Notes: generated by a model not told the origin, from the sequence alone. A stretch of 5,399 nucleotides of DNA from Thermomicrobiaceae bacterium (GCA_007123655.1 SKKR01000425.1:1-5399); one strand, 5' to 3'; counted from the first letter of the stretch, positions 1 through 5,399 are shown. Numbers and translations are program-made.

Positions 1-18
1 GCGCGTTGTCGTTGCCAT
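1..18 (-). CDS. Start of an unidentified minus-strand gene, running off the left edge
   Basis: On the minus strand an ATG at 18-16 is followed by GCA ACG ACA ACG CGC, giving M-A-T-T-T-R before the window ends. A consensus AGGAGG lies five bases upstream, the best ribosome binding site in the window, which makes a real start here likely despite the tiny visible part. Six residues are too few to name a product. The gene is divergent from the cell-wall hydrolase at 417, and the roughly 400 bp between them would contain both promoters and any 5' leader. The existence of the gene is inferred from the start signal alone. Confidence 0.5.
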
Positions 19-23
19 GTCTA

Positions 24-29
24 CCTCCT
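24..29 (-). promoter_or_regulatory. Strong Shine-Dalgarno site (AGGAGG) for the left-edge gene
   Basis: The plus strand reads CCTCCT, so the minus-strand RNA carries AGGAGG, a full match to the core anti-SD complement, five bases before the ATG at 18. A second copy of CAGGAGGT occurs about 20 bases further upstream on the same strand with no start codon behind it; it sits in the 40-56 hairpin and could be a decoy or standby site. Confidence 0.6.
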
Positions 30-30
30 G

Positions 31-70
31 TGGTTCCAGCCACCTCCTGCAGGTGGTCCACGTTCAACCA
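31..70 (-). repeat. Hairpin just upstream of the left gene's ribosome binding site
   Basis: Perfect 6-bp arms CCACCT (40-45) and AGGTGG (51-56) enclose a 5-base loop. Outside them TGGTT (31-35) and AACCA (66-70) can pair as a second 5-bp stem across an asymmetric internal loop. In the minus-strand transcript this element ends one base before the AGGAGG site, a position suited to controlling translation initiation. The pairing is read from the sequence; any regulatory role is inference. Confidence 0.4.
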
Positions 71-220
71 TAGAGACACCGGCGCCGACTTGTTCGTGAC
101 AACCAGAGACCGGCTCATCCTTGTTGGCGGTTTCCTGGCTGCCGGACAGTTGCGACTGGAATCGGTGGCGCACGTATCCCACCTGCCCTGGAGTGCAATT
201 TGCGGATAAGTTCACTGCTC

Positions 221-244
221 GGGCGGCGCGAACAACTGCCGCCC
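221..244. repeat. Perfect 7-bp GC inverted repeat
   Basis: GGGCGGC (221-227) and GCCGCCC (238-244) are exact reverse complements separated by 10 bases, giving a stable hairpin on either strand. No T-run follows on either side, so it does not look like an intrinsic terminator. It lies between two other inverted repeats in the same divergent region. Confidence 0.4.
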
Positions 245-250
245 CTGCTG

Positions 251-291
251 TTTCGCCGTCGATGGCGGCATCGAATTGGGTTTCGGCGAAA
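251..291. repeat. Nested double inverted repeat (two-stem hairpin)
   Basis: Outer arms TTTCGCCG (251-258) and CGGCGAAA (284-291) are a perfect 8-bp inverted repeat. Directly inside, TCGATG (259-264) and CATCGA (269-274) form a perfect 6-bp stem with a four-base GCGG loop. The two stems stack on the left side and are separated on the right by a 9-base bulge (275-283). That gives 14 pairs within 41 bases with no mismatch. It could be a structured RNA element or a protein-binding inverted repeat. No known RNA family was recognised. Confidence 0.45.
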
Positions 292-416
292 TCCGGTGGG
301 GCGAACCTGCTACCGGTAAGCATCTGACGCGTTAACCAGTCAGGACGTTCGTACCGCAGTGGTGCGATCGCGGCGATGCATCGTGCGTCAATCGCCAGGA
401 TTTGAAAGCGAGTTCA

Positions 417-2330
417 ATGAAGCTTCGCCGGCGGCGTGCCGCTATACTCCTCATCATCTGCATCATTCTGTATCCACTGACGTCACCTGCGATCTATCAG
501 TCTGACATACCTTCGGAGCCAGGTGAGCCCGATGCGTTGGTGGAATCCAGGAGCTTCGAACGCGGTCCCTGGCGCGGCTGGTCATCCGACTTCCACGGCA
601 ACGATTCCTCGATAAGCGTAGCCTGGGGACTGGCCCTTGGGCAGTGGTTCAAATACGATACGTTTTCGGACGATGATGACCTCGTCGGTGTCGGCGGGGG
701 CGATGAGCTCGACATCCCGTTTCAATCCGCGGACGGCAGTCGTGTCTTCCCGTTGCCGCAAGGTACATTCCGGGTAAGTCAGGGGTTTGGCTGCGTTCCC
801 CTGGATCCAGGTTATGCTCAACCCGATTTCTGCCCACAGGAAGCGCCGAGTTTTCATCACGGGCTCGATCTGGCTGCGGAAGAGGGAACGCCGGTCTACG
901 CATCTGCGTCCGGTGTCGTAACCTTTGCCGAGATCGATGCTGACAGCGTTTACGGAAACACAGTGATCCGGATCGACCACGACGGATCGAACTCCGGGTA
1001 CATGACCGAGTATCTCCACTGGAAACGAAGTTACGTGGCGGAAGGCGAGTACGTGGTCGCCGGGCAGTTGATCGGGGAAGTCGGGTCGATCGGCTACTCA
1101 ACCGGTCCACACCTTCACTTCGGTGTGTTCGATCGCCGGTCTGGCGAGTTCACTGATCCGCTGGAATGGCTCCGCGGAAGCGAGGCTCAGTCGGTTGCCG
1201 GCGGCGCCATCGGGTCAGGCGGTCCCGAAGCCGTCATGCAGTGGGCACCGCTCATTACTGCCGCCGCCGAGCGCTACGCTGTTCCGGCGGCGCTGATCGC
1301 GGCGATCATCACGGTCGAATCTGGCGGAAACCCGAACGCCATCTCTCCGGCCGGCGCGCGGGGCCTGATGCAGGTGATGCCGGACCATCTGAACCGCTTC
1401 GGAATTCCAGAGGACAAGTGGCTCGACCCCGAACGCAACATCGACGCCGGTACACGTCACCTTTCGGAACTCATCGCGGTACATGGAACCCTGACGAATG
1501 CGGTCGGGCGCTATTTCGGCGAAGGCTGTGACGTCCTGGGCACCTGCACCGAGCAGTACATCGCGTCCGTTTTCTCCTGGTACGCATCGTACGTCGAGGA
1601 GTTCGGTGGAGTCGCGATCGATATTGACGAGATTATTGCGAATCTGCCGCCTTCACCGTCGCCGACGCCGTCTCCGACACCGGAGCCCGAGCCGACTCCG
1701 GAGGTCACCCCGACTCCAAGTCCGACTCCCGAGGTAACGCCGACGGAGCCGCCTCAGAACCCGGACGACGAAGGTGATGAAGACGCACGTGACGACGAGG
1801 AGACCGAGCCTGCACCGACGCCGTCGCCGACACCGACGCCTCCGAGCGACGACGATGACGCCGGCGAGCCGGACGGCCTGATCGGAGTTGAGGGGCATGG
1901 CAGCATCTGGACAATCGATTACGAGAGCGCCGAGGTGCTGCGAATTGATCCCGAGTCCGAAGAGGTTACCGCGACAATCGCGGTCGGCCAAAACCCATAC
2001 ACACTCGCTGTCAGCGAGTCAGCGGTGTGGGTCACAATCACCGATGAAGGAACGGTTGTTCGTATCGATCCGGAAACCAACGAGATCGTGAAGGCGATTG
2101 AGACCGGCAACGATCCGCGCGGGATTGCGGTGGTGAAAGGCGGACTCTGGATCGCAAACTCGGCGGACCAGACTCTCGTGTTCATCTACTTTGAAACTGA
2201 AGAGATCGTCGACACCATAGAGCTGGACGAAGCACCATGTGATCTCATCATTCATGAAGATGAACTGAAGGTCTCTTTCTGCGAGTCTGGTGAAGTCGTT
2301 CCCCTGGCGGAACTCGTCAGCGAAGAGTAA
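417..2330 (+). CDS. Secreted M23 endopeptidase / SLT lytic transglycosylase with C-terminal half beta-propeller
   Basis: Predicted exported peptidoglycan hydrolase cutting both peptide cross-links and glycan strands. Residues are numbered from an alternative TTG at 402; subtract 5 for the preferred ATG at 417. Residues 6-30 form a signal peptide (RRRR, hydrophobic core, SPA cleavage site). Residues 31-114 match nothing I recognise. M23 spans about 115-257 with zinc ligands H152, D156 and H239 of HLH, plus catalytic-type H206 and H237. SLT/GH23 spans about 280-400 with catalytic E306 in TVESGGNP and GLMQVMP at 321-327; the usual AYNAG is replaced by GRYFGEG. Residues 416-490 are Pro/Thr/Ser and Asp/Glu linkers. 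Residues 500-642 are propeller blades with a 40-residue period. TTG 402 is disfavoured because AGGA (397-400) is only one base away; ATG 417 puts the Arg run at the N-terminus, although its own ribosome site is weak. Domain calls are firm; the physiological role is not. Confidence 0.93.
   Translation: MKLRRRRAAILLIICIILYPLTSPAIYQSDIPSEPGEPDALVESRSFERGPWRGWSSDFHGNDSSISVAWGLALGQWFKYDTFSDDDDLVGVGGGDELDIPFQSADGSRVFPLPQGTFRVSQGFGCVPLDPGYAQPDFCPQEAPSFHHGLDLAAEEGTPVYASASGVVTFAEIDADSVYGNTVIRIDHDGSNSGYMTEYLHWKRSYVAEGEYVVAGQLIGEVGSIGYSTGPHLHFGVFDRRSGEFTDPLEWLRGSEAQSVAGGAIGSGGPEAVMQWAPLITAAAERYAVPAALIAAIITVESGGNPNAISPAGARGLMQVMPDHLNRFGIPEDKWLDPERNIDAGTRHLSELIAVHGTLTNAVGRYFGEGCDVLGTCTEQYIASVFSWYASYVEEFGGVAIDIDEIIANLPPSPSPTPSPTPEPEPTPEVTPTPSPTPEVTPTEPPQNPDDEGDEDARDDEETEPAPTPSPTPTPPSDDDDAGEPDGLIGVEGHGSIWTIDYESAEVLRIDPESEEVTATIAVGQNPYTLAVSESAVWVTITDEGTVVRIDPETNEIVKAIETGNDPRGIAVVKGGLWIANSADQTLVFIYFETEEIVDTIELDEAPCDLIIHEDELKVSFCESGEVVPLAELVSEE
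1647..1844 (+). repeat. Low-complexity linker repeats (Pro/Thr/Ser and acidic)
   Basis: Within the hydrolase this DNA encodes two S/T-P repeat tracts (about 1647-1754 and 1809-1844) flanking an Asp/Glu-rich stretch. An imperfect tandem 10-residue unit beginning PTPEVTPT occurs twice in succession at about 1692-1751. Such tracts act as extended, often wall-spanning linkers in secreted proteins, and the repeated DNA is prone to length change by slippage. Confidence 0.7.
1878..2327 (+). other. Propeller-like C-terminal domain of the hydrolase (three and a half blades)
   Basis: Repeats begin at residues 501, 541 and 581 (numbered from TTG 402), exactly 40 apart, each with an x-[IV]-W-x-[IT] strand, a [RF]-I-[DY]-x-E-[ST]-x-E-[IV] turn and a closing strand before a hydrophobic stretch. 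A fourth unit starting at 621 stops after 22 residues. The pattern resembles YVTN/NHL/virginiamycin B lyase-type propeller blades. Closed propellers normally need four or more blades (usually five to eight), so this one is incomplete in a single chain. The stop codon is followed by no further blade-like sequence. Confidence 0.6.
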
Positions 2331-2370
2331 CGCGCCTGATCCGAGCGCGGAGTGCACGACAGGACTGATC

Positions 2371-2400
2371 AGGCCCGGCCAACTCGCCGGGCCTCTTCCG
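2371..2400 (+). terminator. Probable rho-independent terminator after the hydrolase
   Basis: AGGCCCGGC (2371-2379) pairs perfectly with GCCGGGCCT (2386-2394) around a 6-base loop, 41 bases past the stop codon. The following CTTCCG is pyrimidine-rich but not a clean T-run, so termination may be inefficient. Position and 9-bp GC stem support the call and suggest that the next gene has its own promoter. Confidence 0.6.
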
Positions 2401-2527
2401 TGAAATGCGTATGCGCCCGTTTCCCGCGCACCTCGTGATTACCAGACGCCGCTCAAGGAAATTGTATTCCCCCGGTCACGGCACAAGCCGCTGACGGGGT
2501 GGCCCGATAGTTGCGTCAACACCCTCT

Positions 2528-2547
2528 GACGTCGCGAAAGCGTCGTC
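2528..2547 (+). repeat. Hairpin with GAAA tetraloop upstream of the permease gene
   Basis: GACGTCGC (2528-2535) and GCGTCGTC (2540-2547) pair at seven of eight positions (one T-T mismatch) around GAAA, a GNRA-type tetraloop. It lies 40 bases before the ATG at 2588, in what would be the 5' leader or the promoter zone. No clear -35/-10 was found in 2395-2587 and no good Shine-Dalgarno precedes the ATG. A regulatory role is speculative. Confidence 0.3.
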
Positions 2548-2587
2548 GTACATCGTTGATTGAGCACGCGCGCACTGACGGGCAGTT

Positions 2588-3748
2588 ATGAACGCGAATT
2601 CACCGTCCGAAGAAGGACATTCGTCACAGAGGATTCGAATAAGTGAGATCTCCGGGGAACAAGTGTGGAAGCTTGCCAGCGCAGCGGCGGTGGCGCTCGT
2701 TCTGGGGTTTCTGTTTCTGGATCTGTTGAGCCTGCTGATCAGACCGCTCGGTGTCCTGTTCGCCGGCGTCGTTGTTGCGATTACGCTGGCACCGCTTGTT
2801 GACTGGCTCGAGCGCTGGATTCCGCGGCTGTTATCCGTTCTGATCGTGTATTTCGGGCTCGTTCTGGTCCTGGTAGGATTCGGTTTCGTCCTGGTCCCCC
2901 CGTTACTCACACAGGCCACATCGCTGGCTCAGAACCTGCCGGACTATTACACCGACGCGCAGGTCTGGGTAGCCCGTGAGCTGGGCATTACCGTGCGCAA
3001 TGATATGGACCAGCTTGCCTCACTGGCTGAGCCGTTCGCTGACCGGCTTATCGCGCTGCCGGGGATGATCGTAGCAATCGGCGTTGAGTTCCTGGTCGGC
3101 TTCTTCGTTTCGCTGTACTGGCTGCACTCCATGCCGAGGCTGAGACGCTTCACGATCTCGCTGTTCCCCCCGGACCGGCAGGATGGAGTGGACACGATTC
3201 TTCGGCGACTTGGACAGCGCATGGGCGGCTACATGAGAGGAGTGGCCCTTGCAGGCGCGGTCGTGGGTGCGGCCGTGTTTATCGGGCTCACGATTCTGGG
3301 AATTCAATACGCGCTCGTTCTGGCGCTGGTTGCGTTTCTCGGCGAGTTCTTTCCGAATGTCGGGCCGGTGCTGGCCGGGATACCGGCCGTGATCGTTGCC
3401 CTGTTCGAGTCGCCGGGTATGGCGCTGATCGTCGTTGCGTTCTATATCGTCATTCAGCAGATCGAGTCGTACATCCTCATGCCGCTCATCATGTCGCACA
3501 GTCTGGCTCATATCCCGCCGCTAGTAACCACGTTCGCGGTGTTTACCGGATTCATGGTCGGTGGCGTGCTCTGGGCGATCCTGGCGATCCCGCTTTCCGG
3601 TGCCATCCTGACGCTTTCGACCGATGTTATCGCTCCAGCCATCAGGCAGAAGACTGGCTCCCGAGATCCGGACGTCGAGCCCGAGTCCGAACCGGCTTCG
3701 GAGCCGGAGCAGGAGACTCGCGTTGCGACATCTGAGTCGGCGAAATGA
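2588..3748 (+). CDS. AI-2E family transporter (TqsA/YdiK-like integral membrane protein)
   Basis: A 386-residue inner-membrane permease of the AI-2E (formerly UPF0118/PerM) family, close to the usual length of about 350-380. Hydrophobic segments lie near residues 28-50, 53-71, 80-106, 158-178, 219-240, 243-271, 278-299 and 312-346, consistent with about eight membrane spans. Family-typical parts are the loop after span 3 (about 107-157, predicted soluble helix), GEFFPNVGPVLAGIPAV (252-268), ESYILMPLIM (293-302), and the last glycine-rich span starting GFMVGGVLWAILAIP (321-335). The C-terminal tail (about 353-386) is hydrophilic and rich in Glu, Pro and Ser. E. coli TqsA exports autoinducer-2, but other family members have been linked to ion exchange, so the substrate is unknown. 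The start has no strong ribosome site; it is the first ATG before the hydrophilic N-terminus. It is probably a single-gene unit, convergent with the MaoC gene. Confidence 0.92.
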   Translation: MNANSPSEEGHSSQRIRISEISGEQVWKLASAAAVALVLGFLFLDLLSLLIRPLGVLFAGVVVAITLAPLVDWLERWIPRLLSVLIVYFGLVLVLVGFGFVLVPPLLTQATSLAQNLPDYYTDAQVWVARELGITVRNDMDQLASLAEPFADRLIALPGMIVAIGVEFLVGFFVSLYWLHSMPRLRRFTISLFPPDRQDGVDTILRRLGQRMGGYMRGVALAGAVVGAAVFIGLTILGIQYALVLALVAFLGEFFPNVGPVLAGIPAVIVALFESPGMALIVVAFYIVIQQIESYILMPLIMSHSLAHIPPLVTTFAVFTGFMVGGVLWAILAIPLSGAILTLSTDVIAPAIRQKTGSRDPDVEPESEPASEPEQETRVATSESAK

Positions 3749-3799
3749 CGACTGGCTGCTCGCTTGCGAGGACAGACTCGTTATGAGACTCGCCGTCAT
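3749..3799. other. Convergent gap between the permease and MaoC genes
   Basis: Fifty-one bases separate the two stop codons. The gap contains a compact inverted repeat, CTCGC TT GCGAG (3759-3770), and AGACTCG twice (3774-3780 and 3786-3792). A better stem, TCGAGGC / GCCTCGA (3809-3815 and 3820-3826, 4-base loop), overlaps the last codons of the MaoC gene. None is followed by a T-run, so a bidirectional terminator is possible but not supported. Confidence 0.35.
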
Positions 3800-4303
3800 C
3801 TACTCGAGTCGAGGCTCAGGCCTCGAGAATTCCGGCGCATGAGCGCGTTTGTAGACCATCAGGGTGCGCCTGAAGGTAATCACGACGGTGCCGTCCTGCT
3901 TGTAGCCTGTGGACTTCACCGTGACGATTCCGAGATTCGGACGTGACCTGGACTCCCGTTTCTCGATGACCTCGGACATAGAGTAAACGGTGTCTCCTTC
4001 GAACAGCGGATTCGGAAGCCGCACTTCGTCCCATCCCAGATTGGCGAAGACGTTCTGAGAAACGTCGGTCACGCTCTGACCCGTGACCAGGGCCAGGGTG
4101 AAGGTTGAGTCAACCAGCGGCTTGCCGAACTCCGTCTGAGCGGAGTAGTGGTGATCGAAGTGAATCGGCGCGGAGTTCTGGGACAGCAACGTGAACCAGA
4201 TGTTATCGGTCGTCGTGATCGTCCGGCCGAGGGGATGGTGATAGATATCTCCAACGTCGAAGTCGTCATAGAACCGTCCCTGCCAGCCTGGCTTCTCGTT
4301 CAT
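3800..4303 (-). CDS. MaoC-like hot-dog-fold acyl-CoA hydratase/dehydratase
   Basis: A hot-dog-fold protein of 167 residues expected to hydrate an enoyl-CoA made by the adjacent dehydrogenase, in the cytoplasm. Numbered from the upstream Met at 4306, it shows FDVGD (16-20), the hydratase-2-like stretch NSAPIHFD (44-51), TEFGKPLVDSTFTLALV (58-74), NLGWDEVRLPNPLFEGDTV (89-107) and KRESRSRP (116-123). Canonical (R)-hydratases carry D-x-N-P-x-H; here the Asp position is Asn44 and the Asn is Ala46, while His49 remains. The overall pattern recalls mesaconyl-/itaconyl-CoA hydratase-type MaoC proteins such as mycobacterial Rv2499c, from memory and unchecked. Two ATGs occur in tandem (4306, 4303). GGAGG at 4312-4308 is one base from the first and four from the second, so 4303 is preferred. 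It lies in the same frame as the dehydrogenase, just after its stop codon. The substrate is unknown. Confidence 0.88.
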   Translation of the reverse strand: MNEKPGWQGRFYDDFDVGDIYHHPLGRTITTTDNIWFTLLSQNSAPIHFDHHYSAQTEFGKPLVDSTFTLALVTGQSVTDVSQNVFANLGWDEVRLPNPLFEGDTVYSMSEVIEKRESRSRPNLGIVTVKSTGYKQDGTVVITFRRTLMVYKRAHAPEFSRPEPRLE

Positions 4304-4307
4304 CATC

Positions 4308-4312
4308 CCTCC
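4308..4312 (-). promoter_or_regulatory. Ribosome binding site (GGAGG) of the MaoC gene
   Basis: The short gap after the dehydrogenase stop codon contains TGGAGG on the minus strand, so MaoC is translated from its own strong site inside a shared transcript. Its spacing favours the second of two tandem ATGs (4303). Confidence 0.6.
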
Positions 4313-4327
4313 AGAGGTTGCGATTGC

Positions 4328-5399
4328 TCAAAACGATCTGGGTAGTCCCAGTACGTGCTGCGCGATGTAGGACAGGATCAGGTTCGTCGATATGGGCGCG
4401 ACCTGATACAGACGGGTCTCGCGGAACTTGCGCTCGATATCGAATTCCCGGGCGAACCCGTACCCTCCATGCGTCTGCAGCGCGACGTTGGCGGCTTCCC
4501 AGGACGCGTCCGCGGCGAGCATTTTGGCAATGTTCGCTTCTTCTCCGCACGGCTCGCCCCGGTCGAACAGATCCGCCGCGCGATACCGCATCAGATCAGC
4601 GGCGCGCACGTTCGCGTACGCCCGGGCAATCGGAAACGCGATCCCCTGGTTCTTCCCGATGGGCCTGTCGAACACGACTCGCTGGTTGGCGTAGGTCGTG
4701 GATTGCTCGATGAACCAGTCTCCGTCACCGATGCATTCCGCCGCGATCAGGATGCGTTCCGCGTTCATACTGTCGAGAATATAGCGGAACCCGCGGTCCT
4801 GTTCGCCGATGAGATTTCCGGCAGGCACGCGAAGGCCGTCGAAGAACACCGTGGTGGAGTGATGCGTCATCATCGTGTCAATCGGCTGAGCGGTGAACTG
4901 TTCCGATGGTGCGTCACGAAGGTCGATCAGGAACACGGACAAACCATCTGACCGGCGTTCAACCTGGTCGAGCGGCGTTGTCCTGGCCAGCAGGAGCATC
5001 AGATCCGAATGCAGGACACGAGAGATGAACACCTTCTGGCCGGAGATCACATACTCGTCACCGTCGCGCACCGCCCGCGTCTTCAGGCTGGTCGTATCGG
5101 TTCCGGAATCCGGTTCGGTGACCCCAAACGCCTGGAATCTCAGATCACCGGTCGCGACACGCGGGAGATAGGTCGCCTTCTGGTCGTCACTGCCGTGCCT
5201 GAGCAAGGTGCCCATAACATACATCTGGGCGTGGCAGGCGGCCGCGTTTCCCCCTGAACGGTGGATCTCTTCCAGAATGATCGATGCCTCCGTTACGCCC
5301 AGGCCAAGCCCCCCGTACTCCTCCGGGATCAGCACGCTCAGGAACGCAGCATCCGACATTGCCTGGACGAACTCGCCCGGATAGGCGTTCTGCTGATCA
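4328..5399 (-). CDS. Acyl-CoA dehydrogenase family protein (N-terminus outside the window)
   Basis: FAD-dependent acyl-CoA dehydrogenase, cytoplasmic, oxidising an acyl-CoA to a 2-enoyl-CoA and passing electrons to ETF. The frame is open to the right edge: the Met at 5359 is internal, since 13 further residues (DQQNAYPGEFVQA) precede it and match the family's N-terminal helical region. So 356 codons are visible, and perhaps 20-40 residues are missing from a usual 380-390. Numbered from Met 5359: IPEEYGGLGLG (11-21), the flavin-contacting FGVTEPDSGTD (78-88), NAERILIAAECIG (199-211), RPIGKNQGI (232-240) and QTHGGYGF (295-302). The C-terminus reads RLYQVAPISTN (316-326) where medium/short-chain enzymes have the YEGT with catalytic Glu. 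Glu201 occupies the alternative catalytic position used by isovaleryl- and long-chain acyl-CoA dehydrogenases. It is probably cotranscribed with MaoC downstream. Family call is firm; substrate unknown. Confidence 0.94.
   Translation of the reverse strand, partial: DQQNAYPGEFVQAMSDAAFLSVLIPEEYGGLGLGVTEASIILEEIHRSGGNAAACHAQMYVMGTLLRHGSDDQKATYLPRVATGDLRFQAFGVTEPDSGTDTTSLKTRAVRDGDEYVISGQKVFISRVLHSDLMLLLARTTPLDQVERRSDGLSVFLIDLRDAPSEQFTAQPIDTMMTHHSTTVFFDGLRVPAGNLIGEQDRGFRYILDSMNAERILIAAECIGDGDWFIEQSTTYANQRVVFDRPIGKNQGIAFPIARAYANVRAADLMRYRAADLFDRGEPCGEEANIAKMLAADASWEAANVALQTHGGYGFAREFDIERKFRETRLYQVAPISTNLILSYIAQHVLGLPRSF

Larger units (their letters stand above)
19..416. other. Divergent intergenic region, probably regulatory
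   Basis: This stretch of about 400 bases separates the minus-strand start at 18 from the plus-strand ATG at 417. I could not support a protein in it. It contains three strong inverted repeats (31-70, 221-244, 251-291), a weaker one (GGTGG 164-168 with CCACC 179-183), and two small palindromes near the right gene: GCGATCGC (364-371) and CGATGCATCG (374-383). The palindromes end about 33 bases before the ATG at 417, where an operator could sit. No convincing -35/-10 pair was found for either direction, so promoters are assumed rather than located. Confidence 0.5.

Noticed and set aside
126..157. Possible cobalamin riboswitch on the minus strand (GCAACTGT and a B12-box-like AGCCAGGAAACCGCC)
   Set aside because: The two motifs are only eight bases apart instead of being separated by the usual tens of bases, the box lacks a base against consensus, and the remaining conserved aptamer segments are absent.
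21..323. 100-codon open frame on the minus strand, open without start back to about 413
   Set aside because: It has no ribosome site at its ATG (323), its C-terminal half looks like low-information sequence, and its stop codon falls between the AGGAGG and ATG of the left-edge gene. It also covers the inverted repeats. A run this long is not rare by chance at this base composition. A decayed gene or coupled leader peptide remains possible.
402..416. TTG at 402 as the start of the hydrolase
   Set aside because: AGGA at 397-400 is only one base away, too close for initiation, whereas ATG at 417 gives a standard Arg-rich n-region and signal peptide. The difference is five residues.
478..490. TGACGTCA perfect palindrome
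   Set aside because: It lies within the signal-peptide coding region of the hydrolase and is short enough to occur by chance; there is no evidence of a binding site.
3809..3826. Hairpin TCGAGGC/GCCTCGA as a bidirectional terminator
   Set aside because: The stem is only 7 bp, lies within the end of the MaoC coding region and has no T-run on either strand.
4355..4951. 198-codon plus-strand open frame opposite the dehydrogenase
   Set aside because: It is a frame shadow of the well-supported minus-strand acyl-CoA dehydrogenase, with no recognisable domain of its own.

Overview
The window is ordinary moderately GC-rich bacterial chromosome, with no mobile element, CRISPR array, rRNA or tRNA visible. 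No protein identifies the organism with certainty. A secreted cell-wall hydrolase with S/P/T-P repeat linkers and a YVTN/NHL-like beta-propeller tail, next to an AI-2E family permease and an acyl-CoA dehydrogenase/MaoC pair, suits a Chloroflexota (Thermomicrobia or SAR202-like) or actinobacterial-type genome. This placement is inference only.

Layout from left to right. (1) Bases 1-18 hold the first six codons of a minus-strand gene that leaves the window; a strong AGGAGG ribosome binding site supports it. (2) Bases 19-416 form a divergent, apparently non-coding region of about 400 bp rich in perfect inverted repeats, which may be a structured leader of the left gene and/or the shared regulatory region. 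(3) 417-2330 (+) encodes a secreted modular peptidoglycan hydrolase: signal peptide, M23 endopeptidase, SLT/GH23 lytic transglycosylase, Pro/Thr/Ser and Asp/Glu linkers, then three and a half 40-residue propeller blades. (4) 2331-2587 holds an intrinsic-terminator-like hairpin and a GAAA-loop hairpin. (5) 2588-3748 (+) encodes an AI-2E family (TqsA/YdiK-like) membrane protein. (6) A 51-bp convergent gap follows. (7) Two minus-strand genes, acyl-CoA dehydrogenase (4328-5399, N-terminus outside the window) then MaoC-like hydratase (3800-4303), lie 24 bp apart in transcription order and are probably one operon.

How they work together: the dehydrogenase (acyl-CoA to enoyl-CoA) and the MaoC hydratase (enoyl-CoA to hydroxyacyl-CoA) would catalyse successive steps of an acyl-CoA degradation route, possibly a branched-chain or dicarboxylic one. 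The hydrolase and permease each look like separate transcription units and are not obviously linked to that pathway.

I see no clear new multi-gene system. The points most worth a second look are the M23-SLT-half-propeller architecture with one cysteine pair per module, the inverted-repeat-rich divergent region, and non-canonical active-site positions in both acyl-CoA enzymes.
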